Origin: an uncultured bacterium
GTDB lineage: Bacteria > Actinomycetota > Coriobacteriia > Coriobacteriales > Coriobacteriaceae
Reading direction: 5' to 3'
DNA: 64,000 nucleotides
NCBI GenBank assembly: GCA_905215385.1
Contig: CAJMPY010000008.1
Span: forward strand, 1-64,000
Shown: positions 8,278 through 17,276 of the stretch, in pieces
How the letters are laid out: the number at the start of each line of letters is the position of its first letter
How positions within the stretch are numbered: the first letter of the stretch is position 1
Notes under the pieces: model-generated
Told to the model about the DNA's origin: nothing
What the model saw: the letters and a program-made list of their open reading frames with translations, nothing else
Databases searched by the model: none
Translations under genes and position numbers: made by a program

Positions 8278-9483
8278 TTACGCCGAGGGCTCCTGCTGGG
8301 TAATGCAGTGGATGTTGCCGCCACCGAAGACGACCTGCTCGGACTGGACGCCGACGCACTTGTAGACGCCCTCGCCCCAGACCTCGTCATAGATCTTCTG
8401 GAGCGTGTCAACGGCCAGCTGGTCGTTCTCGTCGCCGTACTGCGGGACGATAACGCCGTGGTTGGTGACCAGGTAGTTCATGTAGGAGGCGATCAGCGGC
8501 TCGTCGGGAACGCGCGGCTCGGCGTTCTCGTCGGCGTCGATGGTGTCGCAGGAAGCCTGGTCCATGAACAGCGGGTTCACGGGCATGCAGAGCTTGTAGA
8601 CCTTCATCTTGCGGCCCTTGGCGTCGACGGCGTTGGAGAGGGTCTCGTAGGCAGCGTGGCACTGCTCGTAGAACGGATACTCGGGATCGTCGGTCCAGAT
8701 GCAGGCCATGACGCCCGGAGCGATGAACGTGGCGACGTCATCGATGTGGCCGTTGGTCTCCTCGGGGTCGATGCCCTCCTTGACCCAGATGACCTTCTCG
8801 ACGCCCAGGTAATCCTTGAGGTGCTCGTCCATGTAGGCGCGAAGCTCCTCGCTCCAGGGCTCAAACTTCTTGTGGTACTTGGGCCAGATGGACTCGGGAT
8901 CCTCTTCCTCCTCCAGAACCGCAGAGCAGGTGCGGCCCGGGGAAAGCAGGCACTGGTCGGTCACGACAAGGGTGCCCTCGCCGTCGACGGTGATGGAGCC
9001 GCCCTCGAGGATCATGTCGTCGGGACGATAGCGACGGCAGCCGGAGAGCTCGGCCATCTTAAGGGCGATCTGCTCGTCCTTGTCCCACGGGAAATAAAGG
9101 CCGTCGACGAGACCGCCGTAGGCGTTGAAGTGCCAGTGGTTGGCGCGCTTCTCGCCCTTGCCGTTGATGACGTAGGTGGCGGCAGTGTCGCGGAACCAGG
9201 CGTCGTCGGTGGTCATCTCGATGACGGTGACGTTCTCGTCGTTCTCGAAGACGGCCTTGCAGTTGGCGTAGTCGACCTGGTTGGCGCACATATAGACCGG
9301 GGTGAACTCGGAGATGGCGCGGGCGATGGCGGCATACTGCTTCTGGGCCGGCTTGGCGCCGTGGGCCCAGGTGTCGGTGCGGTGGGGCCAGCCCATCCAC
9401 ACGCGATCCTGCGGGGCGAACTCGGCGGGCATGAAGAAGCCGTCGGCCTTGGGGGTGGACTCGGACTCGGTGATCGTACGCAT
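8278..9483 (-). CDS. aguA: Agmatine deiminase
   Basis: A 401-residue guanidino-group-modifying enzyme that converts agmatine to N-carbamoylputrescine plus ammonia. Family signatures are WMGWPHRTDTW near the N-terminus, DDAWFRDT, the catalytic His in TNGHIDD, and the C-terminal catalytic Cys in GGGNIHCITQQ. The ATG at 9483 follows GGAGG; the frame stays open upstream to 9648 but has no such support. It is slightly longer than the usual 365-385 residues. It is third in the minus-strand order aguB-aguD-aguA, with 368 bp separating it from aguD. The carbamate kinase (aguC) usual in this pathway is absent from the window. Confidence 0.93.
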   Translation of the reverse strand: MRTITESESTPKADGFFMPAEFAPQDRVWMGWPHRTDTWAHGAKPAQKQYAAIARAISEFTPVYMCANQVDYANCKAVFENDENVTVIEMTTDDAWFRDTAATYVINGKGEKRANHWHFNAYGGLVDGLYFPWDKDEQIALKMAELSGCRRYRPDDMILEGGSITVDGEGTLVVTDQCLLSPGRTCSAVLEEEEDPESIWPKYHKKFEPWSEELRAYMDEHLKDYLGVEKVIWVKEGIDPEETNGHIDDVATFIAPGVMACIWTDDPEYPFYEQCHAAYETLSNAVDAKGRKMKVYKLCMPVNPLFMDQASCDTIDADENAEPRVPDEPLIASYMNYLVTNHGVIVPQYGDENDQLAVDTLQKIYDEVWGEGVYKCVGVQSEQVVFGGGNIHCITQQEPSA

Positions 9484-9851
9484 AAGATTTCCTCCAAATC
9501 GAACGATCGCTTGCTGCGGGCGGGTTACCCGCAGCCTAAAACCAAGAGATGGTAGGCGCCCGTTCCCCGGCAAAGGTCGGGGCGCCCGGTGCCGGTTTTC
9601 ACGGAATCGCACCGGCAAGCGACGACGTAACCAAGTGCGCGGAGACAAAACGCACGAAGGATACGGAAGAGAGATTGGGGTGGGCGGTGGTTACCGGAGC
9701 TATCGCTCACACCCACCCCGGGGGAATGGTTAGCAAACCTGTCGCTTGGACACGCCTCCGAAGAGGCTAGAGTGCCCGGAGTCGGGAGCGACAAGCCCGA
9801 CGAAGCGCGCGTTGGTACACGAGGAGGGTTGGAGCCCCAGAACCGGGTGCT
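9484..9851. other. 368-bp gap between aguD and aguA with several stem-loops
   Basis: No gene is convincing. Stem-loops are visible at 9564-9582 (CCCCG/CGGGG), 9590-9617 (TGCCGGT/ACCGGCA) and 9677-9719 (GGGGTGGG/CCCACCCC). Such hairpins could terminate or process the aguBD transcript, or set a separate level of aguA expression. Confidence 0.5.
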
Positions 9852-11291
9852 CTAGTTCTCCTCGGCCTCGGCGGCCTCCTCAGCGAGACGCTGGGCTGCG
9901 AGCTCAGGGGTCAGACCCTTGTACTCGGTCTCGCGGCCCTTAGCGCTGACGACGCGGACGACCTCGCCGATGAGCACGAGCACGATGAAGATAACGATCA
10001 TCGGGACCTTGTCGCCAATTTCAGCAGCGGAGAACGGGATCAGCGTGGCAACGATGGCAAGAACCAGCTCGATGCAGGGGATGGCCAGCATGACCTTCAT
10101 CATGGCGCCCTTAAACGGGAACGTGAAGATGCGCTCACGGTTGGGGTCGTTCTTACGAAGGTTGAGGAACGCCGGGAACATCGGGATGTAGGTCAACAGC
10201 AGGAAGACGACAGAGGTGCCAAAGAGCATCCAGAAGACACCGTTGGAGATGGCGTCGATGGGAACGAGCTGCAGGCACAGCACCAGGGAGGCAACGACAG
10301 CGTTGACCAGGTTGGCGCCGTTGGGCATGTCGTCATCCGAGATCATCGAGGCGAAGACCTTGGGCATGTTGCCGTGCTCGGCAGCGTAGCGAGCAACGGA
10401 GTTAACGCCGAAGGACCAAGCGGCCATGTTGGCGAACAGGGTGATCAGGAAGGCGATGCAGATGACCTTAAAGATCATGGAGTCGCCCACCATGGTCTGG
10501 ACTGCGACGATCATGCCGTAGTCGGGGTCGATGGAATCGGCCGGCACAGCAGCGCCGATGCCAAAGCCAGCGAACAGGTAGATCACGGCGATGGACAGGC
10601 CACCGACGATGATAGCCTTGGGGATATCGCGAGCGGGATCGGCCATGTCGTCGGTCATGGTGCAGATGACCTCGAAGCCCATGAAGTTAAAGATGATGAT
10701 CGACAGGTAGCCGAGAGCGTTGGTGTTGGTGAGCTCGGGCAGGAAGGTGGCAGCGGACATGTCGTTCGCAAAACCGTTCTCCATGGCATACCAAATGCCC
10801 AAAGCGCCAACGATAACGGCGACGGCGACCTTGATGATGGCGCCACCGTTAAGGACCCACTCGGAGTCGGCCGCCTTGGAGCGGCCCATGAGATAGACGA
10901 TCCACACAAAGGCAAGATCGATACCCATCTTGGCGATCAAGTTGAACTCGACGCCAAAGACCATGCCCAAAATGTCGGGGAACATGGTAGCCAGCGAGGC
11001 GATCCACAGCGGGTAGTTGACCCAGTAGTAGTACGAGATGCGGGCGCCCCATTTGTCGCCCAGGCCATCGCGTACCCAGTCGTAAATGCCGCCCTCGCCG
11101 TCATAGGTGGTACCGAGCTCGGCAACAACCATGCCGTAGGGAAGCAGGAAGGTCAGGATCAGGAAGATCCACCAGAAGAACTGCTGGTTGCCAATGGCAG
11201 CAGCAGGAGCGGCGGCCTCGCAAACGAAGACGACGCAGATGATGGTCGAAATGACCGTCAAAAAGGAAAGCTTTTTCTTTCCGTCGCTCAT
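9852..11291 (-). CDS. aguD: Agmatine/putrescine antiporter (APC superfamily)
   Basis: A 479-residue permease with about twelve membrane helices and a charged Glu-rich C-terminus (AEEAAEAEEN). Its place between putrescine carbamoyltransferase and agmatine deiminase matches the canonical aguBDAC order, where AguD imports agmatine in exchange for putrescine. The ATG at 11291 follows AAGGAG at 7 nt. It is closely related to the permease at 6297-7706. The substrate is inferred from gene context. Confidence 0.88.
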   Translation of the reverse strand: MSDGKKKLSFLTVISTIICVVFVCEAAAPAAAIGNQQFFWWIFLILTFLLPYGMVVAELGTTYDGEGGIYDWVRDGLGDKWGARISYYYWVNYPLWIASLATMFPDILGMVFGVEFNLIAKMGIDLAFVWIVYLMGRSKAADSEWVLNGGAIIKVAVAVIVGALGIWYAMENGFANDMSAATFLPELTNTNALGYLSIIIFNFMGFEVICTMTDDMADPARDIPKAIIVGGLSIAVIYLFAGFGIGAAVPADSIDPDYGMIVAVQTMVGDSMIFKVICIAFLITLFANMAAWSFGVNSVARYAAEHGNMPKVFASMISDDDMPNGANLVNAVVASLVLCLQLVPIDAISNGVFWMLFGTSVVFLLLTYIPMFPAFLNLRKNDPNRERIFTFPFKGAMMKVMLAIPCIELVLAIVATLIPFSAAEIGDKVPMIVIFIVLVLIGEVVRVVSAKGRETEYKGLTPELAAQRLAEEAAEAEEN

Positions 11292-11423
11292 GATGAGCTC
11301 CTTCGCTCAGTCTTGGACAGATCCGAGGCCCAAGGTACTAAGGCAATTGCCTGAGCCTCGGTGAGCGGGCGACAGGAGACGAGCATCCGCCGCCCGCAAA
11401 CGTGCGTTTAGCAGGCTTAAGGC

Positions 11424-12497
11424 TTAGAGCTGCTCGAGAGCCTCGAGAGCGGCGTGAAGCTCGGCCTTGGCGGAGTACTCGACACCCTCGTCGTTGAGCG
11501 GGGTGCGCTTGCCCAGGGCAGCGAGGAGAGCACGGATGGAGTGCTTGCGGTTCTCGGCCTCGACCCAGCACAGGGAGCGCTCGGGATCGTCCATAACCTC
11601 GTCGACGACTTCCTCGTTGCGAGTGGCCGGCAGGCAGTGCATGAACTTGGAGTTGGGGCCGGCGAAGTTCATCATGTCCATGGTGACCTGATACTTGGGG
11701 TAGAACACGTCCATGTAGTTCTCGCCCGAGACCTCCTCGTCGTACAGGCCATACCACACGTCGGTGTAGATGAAGTCGGCGCCCTTGATGCACTCGATGT
11801 CGTCGGAGATGACGACGGAGCCGCCGGAGACCTTGCAGTTCTCCTCGGCGATGGCCATCATCTGCTTGCCGAACTCGGCGCGCTCCTCAACGGTGCCAAC
11901 GTGCAGGCCGCCGTCGGGGATCTGGTGGCCCTTGGGTCCAAACTGGACAAACTTCATGCCGACCTTGGAGGCGATGAACATGAGGGAGACGCAGACCTGG
12001 GTGGCGTCGCCGATGAAGGCCAGGGTGCAGTCCTCGATCTTCTTGCCCTCGGGGAGGTTCTCGAGCATGGTCATGAGGTCGCCCATCTCCTGCGTGGGAT
12101 GGTTGAACTCGGACATGCCATTGATGACGGGCACGGCGGAACCCTTGGCGAGGCCGACGACGTCCTTGTGACGGTCAACGCGAGCCATCATGATGTCGAG
12201 CAGGTCGCCCATGACGCGAGCGGTGTCGCCCAGGGACTCGTGGCCACCGAGCTGAATGGTGCCAGGGCCATAGAACTGAGCGTGGCCGCCGAGGTCGCAC
12301 ATGGCGGTCTCGAAGGAAAGACGGGTGCGGGTGGAAACCTGCTGGAAGATCATGCCAAGGCTCTGGTTGCGGAGCAGGTGCGGATAATAGCCGTCAACCT
12401 TGATGGCCTTCTTCATTGCCAGGCCAAGATCCTCGATAGCCAGGATCTGCTCTTTGGTGAAGTCGTTGGTGTCGATGAAATCCTTAGGCAGCGCCAT
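11424..12497 (-). CDS. aguB: Putrescine carbamoyltransferase
   Basis: A 357-residue member of the aspartate/ornithine carbamoyltransferase family. It converts carbamoylputrescine plus phosphate to putrescine and carbamoyl phosphate. It has the carbamoyl-phosphate motif STRTRLSFE, the NHPTQE motif, and FMHCLPATR. The segments YYPHLLRNQSLGMIFQQ and TDVWYGLYD with VFYPKYQV closely match the Enterococcus putrescine carbamoyltransferase rather than ornithine enzymes. The ATG at 12497 follows AAAGGAA; a longer frame to 12581 is less likely. It is the first gene of the cluster, so its promoter lies in 12498-12826, shared divergently with the second LuxR gene. Confidence 0.93.
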   Translation of the reverse strand: MALPKDFIDTNDFTKEQILAIEDLGLAMKKAIKVDGYYPHLLRNQSLGMIFQQVSTRTRLSFETAMCDLGGHAQFYGPGTIQLGGHESLGDTARVMGDLLDIMMARVDRHKDVVGLAKGSAVPVINGMSEFNHPTQEMGDLMTMLENLPEGKKIEDCTLAFIGDATQVCVSLMFIASKVGMKFVQFGPKGHQIPDGGLHVGTVEERAEFGKQMMAIAEENCKVSGGSVVISDDIECIKGADFIYTDVWYGLYDEEVSGENYMDVFYPKYQVTMDMMNFAGPNSKFMHCLPATRNEEVVDEVMDDPERSLCWVEAENRKHSIRALLAALGKRTPLNDEGVEYSAKAELHAALEALEQL

Positions 12498-12826
12498 GTC
12501 GATTCCTTTCCGCCGGTCGTGCCGACTATTGCTATGAGGCGCTCGAACATCACGCCTCGTGTTGACAAGACCATCATTCACCCGTATGCAATTTTTACCT
12601 AGTTTATTCGGGATTAAAGACCGTTCACGGAGTTACATCCCCTCTAAACCAATATAAACCCGCAGGTAGCCAGCTTGCAGGGGGTTTACTATCTAGAACC
12701 GCGAACGGTATACGGCTATGCTGTATCTCGGCGCCTAATCCGCAATGGAACGAAGGGTTGAGACGTCTATATCCCACAAGGTATACAGGGCTCGGCCATA
12801 GATGAAATGAGATGGGACGGTGGCAG
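12498..12826. promoter_or_regulatory. Divergent control region between aguB and the second LuxR gene
   Basis: A 329-bp region. It carries ACCGTTCACGGA (12620-12631) and ACCGCGAACGGT (12698-12709), facing copies of a motif also found upstream of lactose and galactose genes. CGCAGGTAGCCAGCTTGCAG (12661-12680) resembles the GCAGGT boxes near the first LuxR gene. One or more of these could be operators for the flanking regulator. Confidence 0.5.
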
Positions 12827-13792
12827 ATGAACACCCTGATGTTCTTCTATACCCTAGCGATACTCGTGATCTGTATTGTGACGGCAGTGCTTTCGCTTGC
12901 CGCCTATGCCTCGTCTCGTCGACGCTTCTTTATCTATGGCAGCGGCGTTTTTATTTGCTATGCCATCGAGATGACCGAGATCTTCTTTTTTGAATACACG
13001 TTGCAAAACCAGAGTTTTCCAGCCAGCGACTATTACTCAATTACCATGCCTGTGTTGCGGACCCTTGTGGCGACCGCTTCACAAGCTTTTATCTGGCTCA
13101 TTGCCATGGACTTGCTCGACAAACATTCAAAAAAGCAGTTTGTTATTCCCGTCGCAACGTTCTTCCTGAGCGAGCTGCTGATCATTGTCGCTGTCCCCTA
13201 CGGCCCCATACATCAATGGCTCTACTACACGATGCGTCAGGTATTCCTTGTATTTGTGGGACTGTATATCTTTTGGACGGCGCATAAAAGCACGCAGGTC
13301 GAGCTTAAGGCGCGCGTCAACAATCAACGAAAGCACCTCATTATCGGCGCCATTCTGGTCGGGTGCATCGTTGCCGAGGATTTCTACAACATCCTTGTTG
13401 TTCCCATGAGCCTGGCACCCTCTTGGCTGCAGCTGTACCTGTCCGAGCGCAACTTTAGCGAGAACATCTTTGCGTGCTACTTTGCGATTCTGCTGATCAT
13501 CTATGCCTATCACGTGCTTTCGATTCGCATGCAGGAGGCGCCCGAGGAAAAGAACGTCAGCGATCTTGATCGACACATCGAAGAGCAGATGCCCTTCTAT
13601 CGCAACGCCTACAAGCTCTCCAACCGCGAAACCGAAGTCATGCGTCTGGTTGTGTTGGGCAAATCGAACCAAGAGATCGCTGACGAGCTCTTCCTTGCCG
13701 TGGGTACCGTCAAGACCCACATCCACAACATCCTGGTCAAAACCGAGCAGCAAAACCGTACGACCCTGATCCTCCACTTTTGGAAACGATAA
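12827..13792 (+). CDS. LuxR-family membrane one-component regulator, AguR-like (candidate agu activator)
   Basis: A 321-residue protein with seven or so hydrophobic segments (residues 1-235) and a C-terminal LuxR HTH (SNRETEVMRLVVLGKSNQE ... AVGTVKTHIHNILVKTEQQN). The start MNTLMFFYT at 12827 aligns with the start of the paralogue at 4949-5941; an upstream in-frame ATG at 12812 is possible. It is divergent from aguB across the motif-bearing region, the classical place for a local activator. By analogy with AguR of Lactococcus and Enterococcus it may respond to agmatine; this is inference. Confidence 0.87.
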   Translation: MNTLMFFYTLAILVICIVTAVLSLAAYASSRRRFFIYGSGVFICYAIEMTEIFFFEYTLQNQSFPASDYYSITMPVLRTLVATASQAFIWLIAMDLLDKHSKKQFVIPVATFFLSELLIIVAVPYGPIHQWLYYTMRQVFLVFVGLYIFWTAHKSTQVELKARVNNQRKHLIIGAILVGCIVAEDFYNILVVPMSLAPSWLQLYLSERNFSENIFACYFAILLIIYAYHVLSIRMQEAPEEKNVSDLDRHIEEQMPFYRNAYKLSNRETEVMRLVVLGKSNQEIADELFLAVGTVKTHIHNILVKTEQQNRTTLILHFWKR

Positions 13793-13844
13793 CCTACCAA
13801 AAAGGGACAGGTTTATTTTGGCAGGTTTTATCTGGGCAAATGCC

Positions 13845-13885
13845 AAAACCGCCGCGAGGGAGCTACTTTCCCTCGCGGCGGTTTT
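13845..13885. terminator. Bidirectional terminator after the second LuxR gene
   Basis: Perfect 17-bp arms (AAAACCGCCGCGAGGGA and its complement) surround a 7-nt loop. A and T tracts on either side suit both strands. Confidence 0.85.
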
Positions 13886-13897
13886 CTAGCAGTAAAA

Positions 13898-14019
13898 CCA
13901 AGTGAGTAGGCTTTTGGCGGGATCCGAGCACGCCCCAAAACGCCACAGCCCTGACCTGCGGTTTTGTTGAGCGTTTGTCGCAATGTGCTCGGCAGATCCA
14001 AAAAAGTCTACTCACTTGG
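13898..14019. repeat. Long inverted-repeat element, copy 1
   Basis: Arms CCAAGTGAGTAGGCTTTT (13898-13915) and its complement (14002-14019) match at 17 of 18 positions around an 86-bp centre. The centre contains ACCTGCGGTTTTGTT (13954-13968), the same 15-mer found inside the element at 42444-42595. Confidence 0.75.
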
Positions 14020-14041
14020 CCTTGAGACTCATCAGTCAGAC

Positions 14042-14081
14042 AAAAAACGCCGCGAAGGGGGGCTGGACTCCCTTCGCGGCG
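14042..14081 (-). terminator. Terminator of the ABC permease gene
   Basis: CGCCGCGAAGGG / CCCTTCGCGGCG arms (12 bp, perfect) precede TTTTTTG on the minus strand, just past the permease stop. Confidence 0.85.
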
Positions 14082-14119
14082 GTTATTCGCTCTGATTTTG
14101 CGACGGTTTTGCCCGCTTG

Positions 14120-16357
14120 TTACTCGCTGTAGCGGGTGGCGATGGCAGCTTGTACCATGCCGGCGCTCATGAGGTACGTTACCAGGAAGTAGCCACCATA
14201 GGCCGCCAGGAAAATCGCGCAGGTGAGGCCCACGGTGCCGGCGATGCTCATATCGCCGAATACGCTCACCAGCTCGATGATCACTTTGAGCGCCACAAAG
14301 GAGTGCGCCAAGCCCACTGCCAGCGGGAACAGGAAGAACACCGCTTGCTGCGCCATCACCGAATGCCGGATCTGGCGGTCGTCACAGCCGATCTGTGCCA
14401 GCACACGATAGCTGCGGCTACCGTCGGCCACATTGGAGAGCTGCTGGATCGATAGGATTGCCGCGCACGCAACGACCAGCACAAAGCCAATGTAAATGGC
14501 CAGATAGCTAATCATGCCGTTCATCTGCGCTGCTTGCGTATACATCTCGGAACGCGTGATGAAGACTCCCCATGACCCCGGCTCCTTGCCGTCAACGAGC
14601 AGATTGTCGAGCAAGGTGTATTTAATGCTCTCGTCTGCCTCGGTCGTATCCATACCCTGTTTGTAATTAACGAGCAGATTACTGGAATACGGTTGCAGAT
14701 TAAGCTGGGACAGCAGCTCATCGGCTACGACCACGGTACCGGGATTGCTGCCCATCGCCGAGTTGGCGATGGCCGCCGTGTCCTCGTCCGACTTATCGGT
14801 TGCGGGCTTGAGCGTATGCCCGCCCAAGGTAAGGGCATGGCCGCCAGCCATATACTTGGTGTACAGGTCGCCCAGCTCACCGCCCATATCACACGTGAGC
14901 AGATACTGGTCGCGGCCAATGCTCACCGGCTCCTCGCCCATCATCTGGCGCAGTTTGTTGTACTGGCTCGCCGGCGTCACATACAGACCCATCGCATCGG
15001 CGTTGCTTCCCTCGAGCGCCTTGGGAAGCTTTTCGCCCATGGCCTTGCACATCTCACCCGCCACCACCGAGGGGCCCGAGCCGCCAAGCGTATAGCTCAG
15101 ATACGAGTCGATCTGCACATGCTCACCGGCAACATCGGCGATATTGACCTTCTTGCCGGTCTCGTCGTTGTTGTCCGCCGACTTGCCCTTAATACCGTCT
15201 GCAACGTTATCGGAATTGATACGATCACCGTGCCATGCGGAGTACAAATCGACCGTTGCATCGGCCAGCACCATGCGATCGGCCTCAGACGGATTGACAT
15301 ACTCCTTGTAGTAGTCGAGCGTTTCGGGCGTGTAATAGACATACGTCTGAGACACGTCAACAGGGTTATAGCGCTCCAGGTTTTCGTTCATCACATTGGC
15401 AATAGACATACCGCACGTCACCGAGGTGATGGCCAAAAACAGGATCATCGCGATGACGCCCATCGAAAAGCACACCGTGTTGACCTTGGCCGCAAGCTGG
15501 CGCACGGTAAACATATTGAGACCGCGCCAATACACGCTGCGCAGGCTCTGCAGCAGCTTGATGAGCATGCCCGAGAGTCCCCAAAACAGCGCAAAGGTAC
15601 CCACTGTAACCATAGCGGTCGTAATGCCAAACTGGCTCATGGCCTCTTGCAGCTTGCTGTCCGTCGCAGTCAGCGGGAACCCATCACGTAGCAGACGGTA
15701 ATAGGCCACGCCCACAAGCGCCACGCCCACGGCAAAGATGGCAATCGCGATCCAGGGGTTGCGCGTCTTGATGCTCTCGTTGCGACGCTCGGCACCCATG
15801 AGCTCAATGAGCCTGGTGCGACGCACGGCGCGAAGGTTCAGCAGTAGCGTGAGCACAAACATTACGAGCATGCAGGCAAGGGTCAGGTTGAACGCATGCA
15901 CCGAGAAAAAGAAGTGAAAATCGGCGATCTGCGTCTTGAAGAGTGAAGCCGTAAAGAACGTCATGAGCTGGGAAAGCCCCACGCCCAGCACAATGCCGGC
16001 GACAAAGGCGCCGACCGAAACGATCACCGTCTCGAGCGCCATGATCGTGGCGACGCGCCCGCGCCCCATGCCGAGCACCTGGTACAGGCCAAACTCCTTC
16101 TTGCGGCGTTTCATGATGAAGTTATTGGCATACACCATCAAAAAGGCCATGACACCGGCCAAAAAGTACGTCAGGTAGCCGAGCATGCTGCCCATAACCT
16201 GCGCCAAGCCCTCTTCATCGATGCCGGCAATGTCGACCTGCATCGAGACGGTGTTAAAGGCATAGAAGACGGTGACGCCCAGGGTGAGCGTCAAAAGGTA
16301 GACGAGGTAGTCGCGGCCGGCGCGGCGGACGTTGCCCCAAGCGAGTTTACAGAGCAT
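14120..16357 (-). CDS. ABC transporter permease, FtsX/BceB type
   Basis: A 745-residue permease. It has an N-terminal helix, further helices to about residue 310, a large extracellular domain (about 320-610) and a C-terminal group of three helices: the ten-helix BceB/MacB-like layout used for peptide antibiotic detoxification or sensing. ATG 16357 is preferred over GTG 16369 because GGTGAGGG lies 5 nt before it. It overlaps the end of the ATPase gene by 11 nt, indicating translational coupling. No histidine kinase or response regulator gene adjoins, unlike typical Bce modules. Confidence 0.85.
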   Translation of the reverse strand: MLCKLAWGNVRRAGRDYLVYLLTLTLGVTVFYAFNTVSMQVDIAGIDEEGLAQVMGSMLGYLTYFLAGVMAFLMVYANNFIMKRRKKEFGLYQVLGMGRGRVATIMALETVIVSVGAFVAGIVLGVGLSQLMTFFTASLFKTQIADFHFFFSVHAFNLTLACMLVMFVLTLLLNLRAVRRTRLIELMGAERRNESIKTRNPWIAIAIFAVGVALVGVAYYRLLRDGFPLTATDSKLQEAMSQFGITTAMVTVGTFALFWGLSGMLIKLLQSLRSVYWRGLNMFTVRQLAAKVNTVCFSMGVIAMILFLAITSVTCGMSIANVMNENLERYNPVDVSQTYVYYTPETLDYYKEYVNPSEADRMVLADATVDLYSAWHGDRINSDNVADGIKGKSADNNDETGKKVNIADVAGEHVQIDSYLSYTLGGSGPSVVAGEMCKAMGEKLPKALEGSNADAMGLYVTPASQYNKLRQMMGEEPVSIGRDQYLLTCDMGGELGDLYTKYMAGGHALTLGGHTLKPATDKSDEDTAAIANSAMGSNPGTVVVADELLSQLNLQPYSSNLLVNYKQGMDTTEADESIKYTLLDNLLVDGKEPGSWGVFITRSEMYTQAAQMNGMISYLAIYIGFVLVVACAAILSIQQLSNVADGSRSYRVLAQIGCDDRQIRHSVMAQQAVFFLFPLAVGLAHSFVALKVIIELVSVFGDMSIAGTVGLTCAIFLAAYGGYFLVTYLMSAGMVQAAIATRYSE

Positions 16358-17132
16358 CGGAGCCCTCACCGCCCATCATGGCAACGACCTCCATAATGCG
16401 GTCGAAGAACTCTCGGCGGTCGGTATCGCCGCGGCGCAGCTCGGTGAAGATCTTGCCGTCGCGAATAAACAGCACACGGCTCGTGTAGCTGGCGGCAAAG
16501 CTGTCGTGCGTGACCATGAGTACCGTGGCGCGCAGGCGGCGATTCAGGGCCTCCAGGCTCTCGAGCAGCAGACGAGCGCTTTTGGAGTCGAGGGCGCCGG
16601 TGGGCTCGTCGGCCATAATCATAGTGGGGTCGGTGACGAGCGCGCGAGCCGCGGCAACGCGCTGCTGCTGACCACCGGACATCTGGTAGGGATACTTGTC
16701 GAGCACCTGGCTGATGGACAGGCGCGCTGCCACATCCTGCACGCGGGTCGAAATCTCTGCCGAGTTTGCGCGGGCGATGGTGAGCGGCAGGGCGATGTTC
16801 TCGCGTGCCGTGAGCGTATCGAGCAGGTTGGAATCCTGGAAGATAAAGCCCAGCTCCTCGCGGCGGAACTGCGAGAGCTTGGCCTGCTTCATGCGCGTCA
16901 CATCCTGGCCGTTGATGCGGATGGCGCCACTCGTGGCGGCATCGATGGTCGACACGCAGTTGAGCAACGTCGACTTACCCGAGCCCGAGGCGCCCATGAT
17001 GCCAACAAATTCGCCGCGGTTGACGGTAAAGCTGACGTCGTTGAGCGCGCGGGTCACGTTGCCCAGCGCTCCATATACCTTTTCGAGATGCGCGACCTCC
17101 AGTACCGGGGTCGCCGTTTGCGTGGTTTGCAT
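16347..17132 (-). CDS. ABC transporter ATP-binding protein, BceA/LolD type
   Basis: A 261-residue ATPase with Walker A GASGSGKST, Q-loop region FIFQDSNLL, signature motif MSGGQQQRVAAARAL and Walker B IMADEPTGALD, followed by the H-loop TH. The start at 17132 follows AAAGGA. It pairs with the overlapping permease downstream. The MacB/BceA-like subgroup powers export or removal of peptides and lipids at the membrane. Confidence 0.92.
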   Translation of the reverse strand: MQTTQTATPVLEVAHLEKVYGALGNVTRALNDVSFTVNRGEFVGIMGASGSGKSTLLNCVSTIDAATSGAIRINGQDVTRMKQAKLSQFRREELGFIFQDSNLLDTLTARENIALPLTIARANSAEISTRVQDVAARLSISQVLDKYPYQMSGGQQQRVAAARALVTDPTMIMADEPTGALDSKSARLLLESLEALNRRLRATVLMVTHDSFAASYTSRVLFIRDGKIFTELRRGDTDRREFFDRIMEVVAMMGGEGSDAL

Positions 17133-17205
17133 ACCGAGTCCTTTCTTGCGATTAGTCTACGGCATCTATAGTCGCAAGGAGCCGAGTCGGCTACCATCGA
17201 TATGG

Positions 17206-17242
17206 CTTACGCTTGCCTTACCGTTGCGTAAGGTAAGCGTAG
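17206..17242. promoter_or_regulatory. Palindrome between the ABC genes and the NUDIX-Vsr gene
   Basis: CTTACGCTTGCCTTAC (17206-17221) is nearly complementary to GTAAGGTAAGCGTAG (17228-17242). It lies 35 bp before the TTG start of the fusion gene and 74 bp before the ATPase start, so it may be an operator for either. Confidence 0.5.
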
Positions 17243-17276
17243 TCTGCCATGTGTTGATGTGGAGAGAGGGCTCCTG

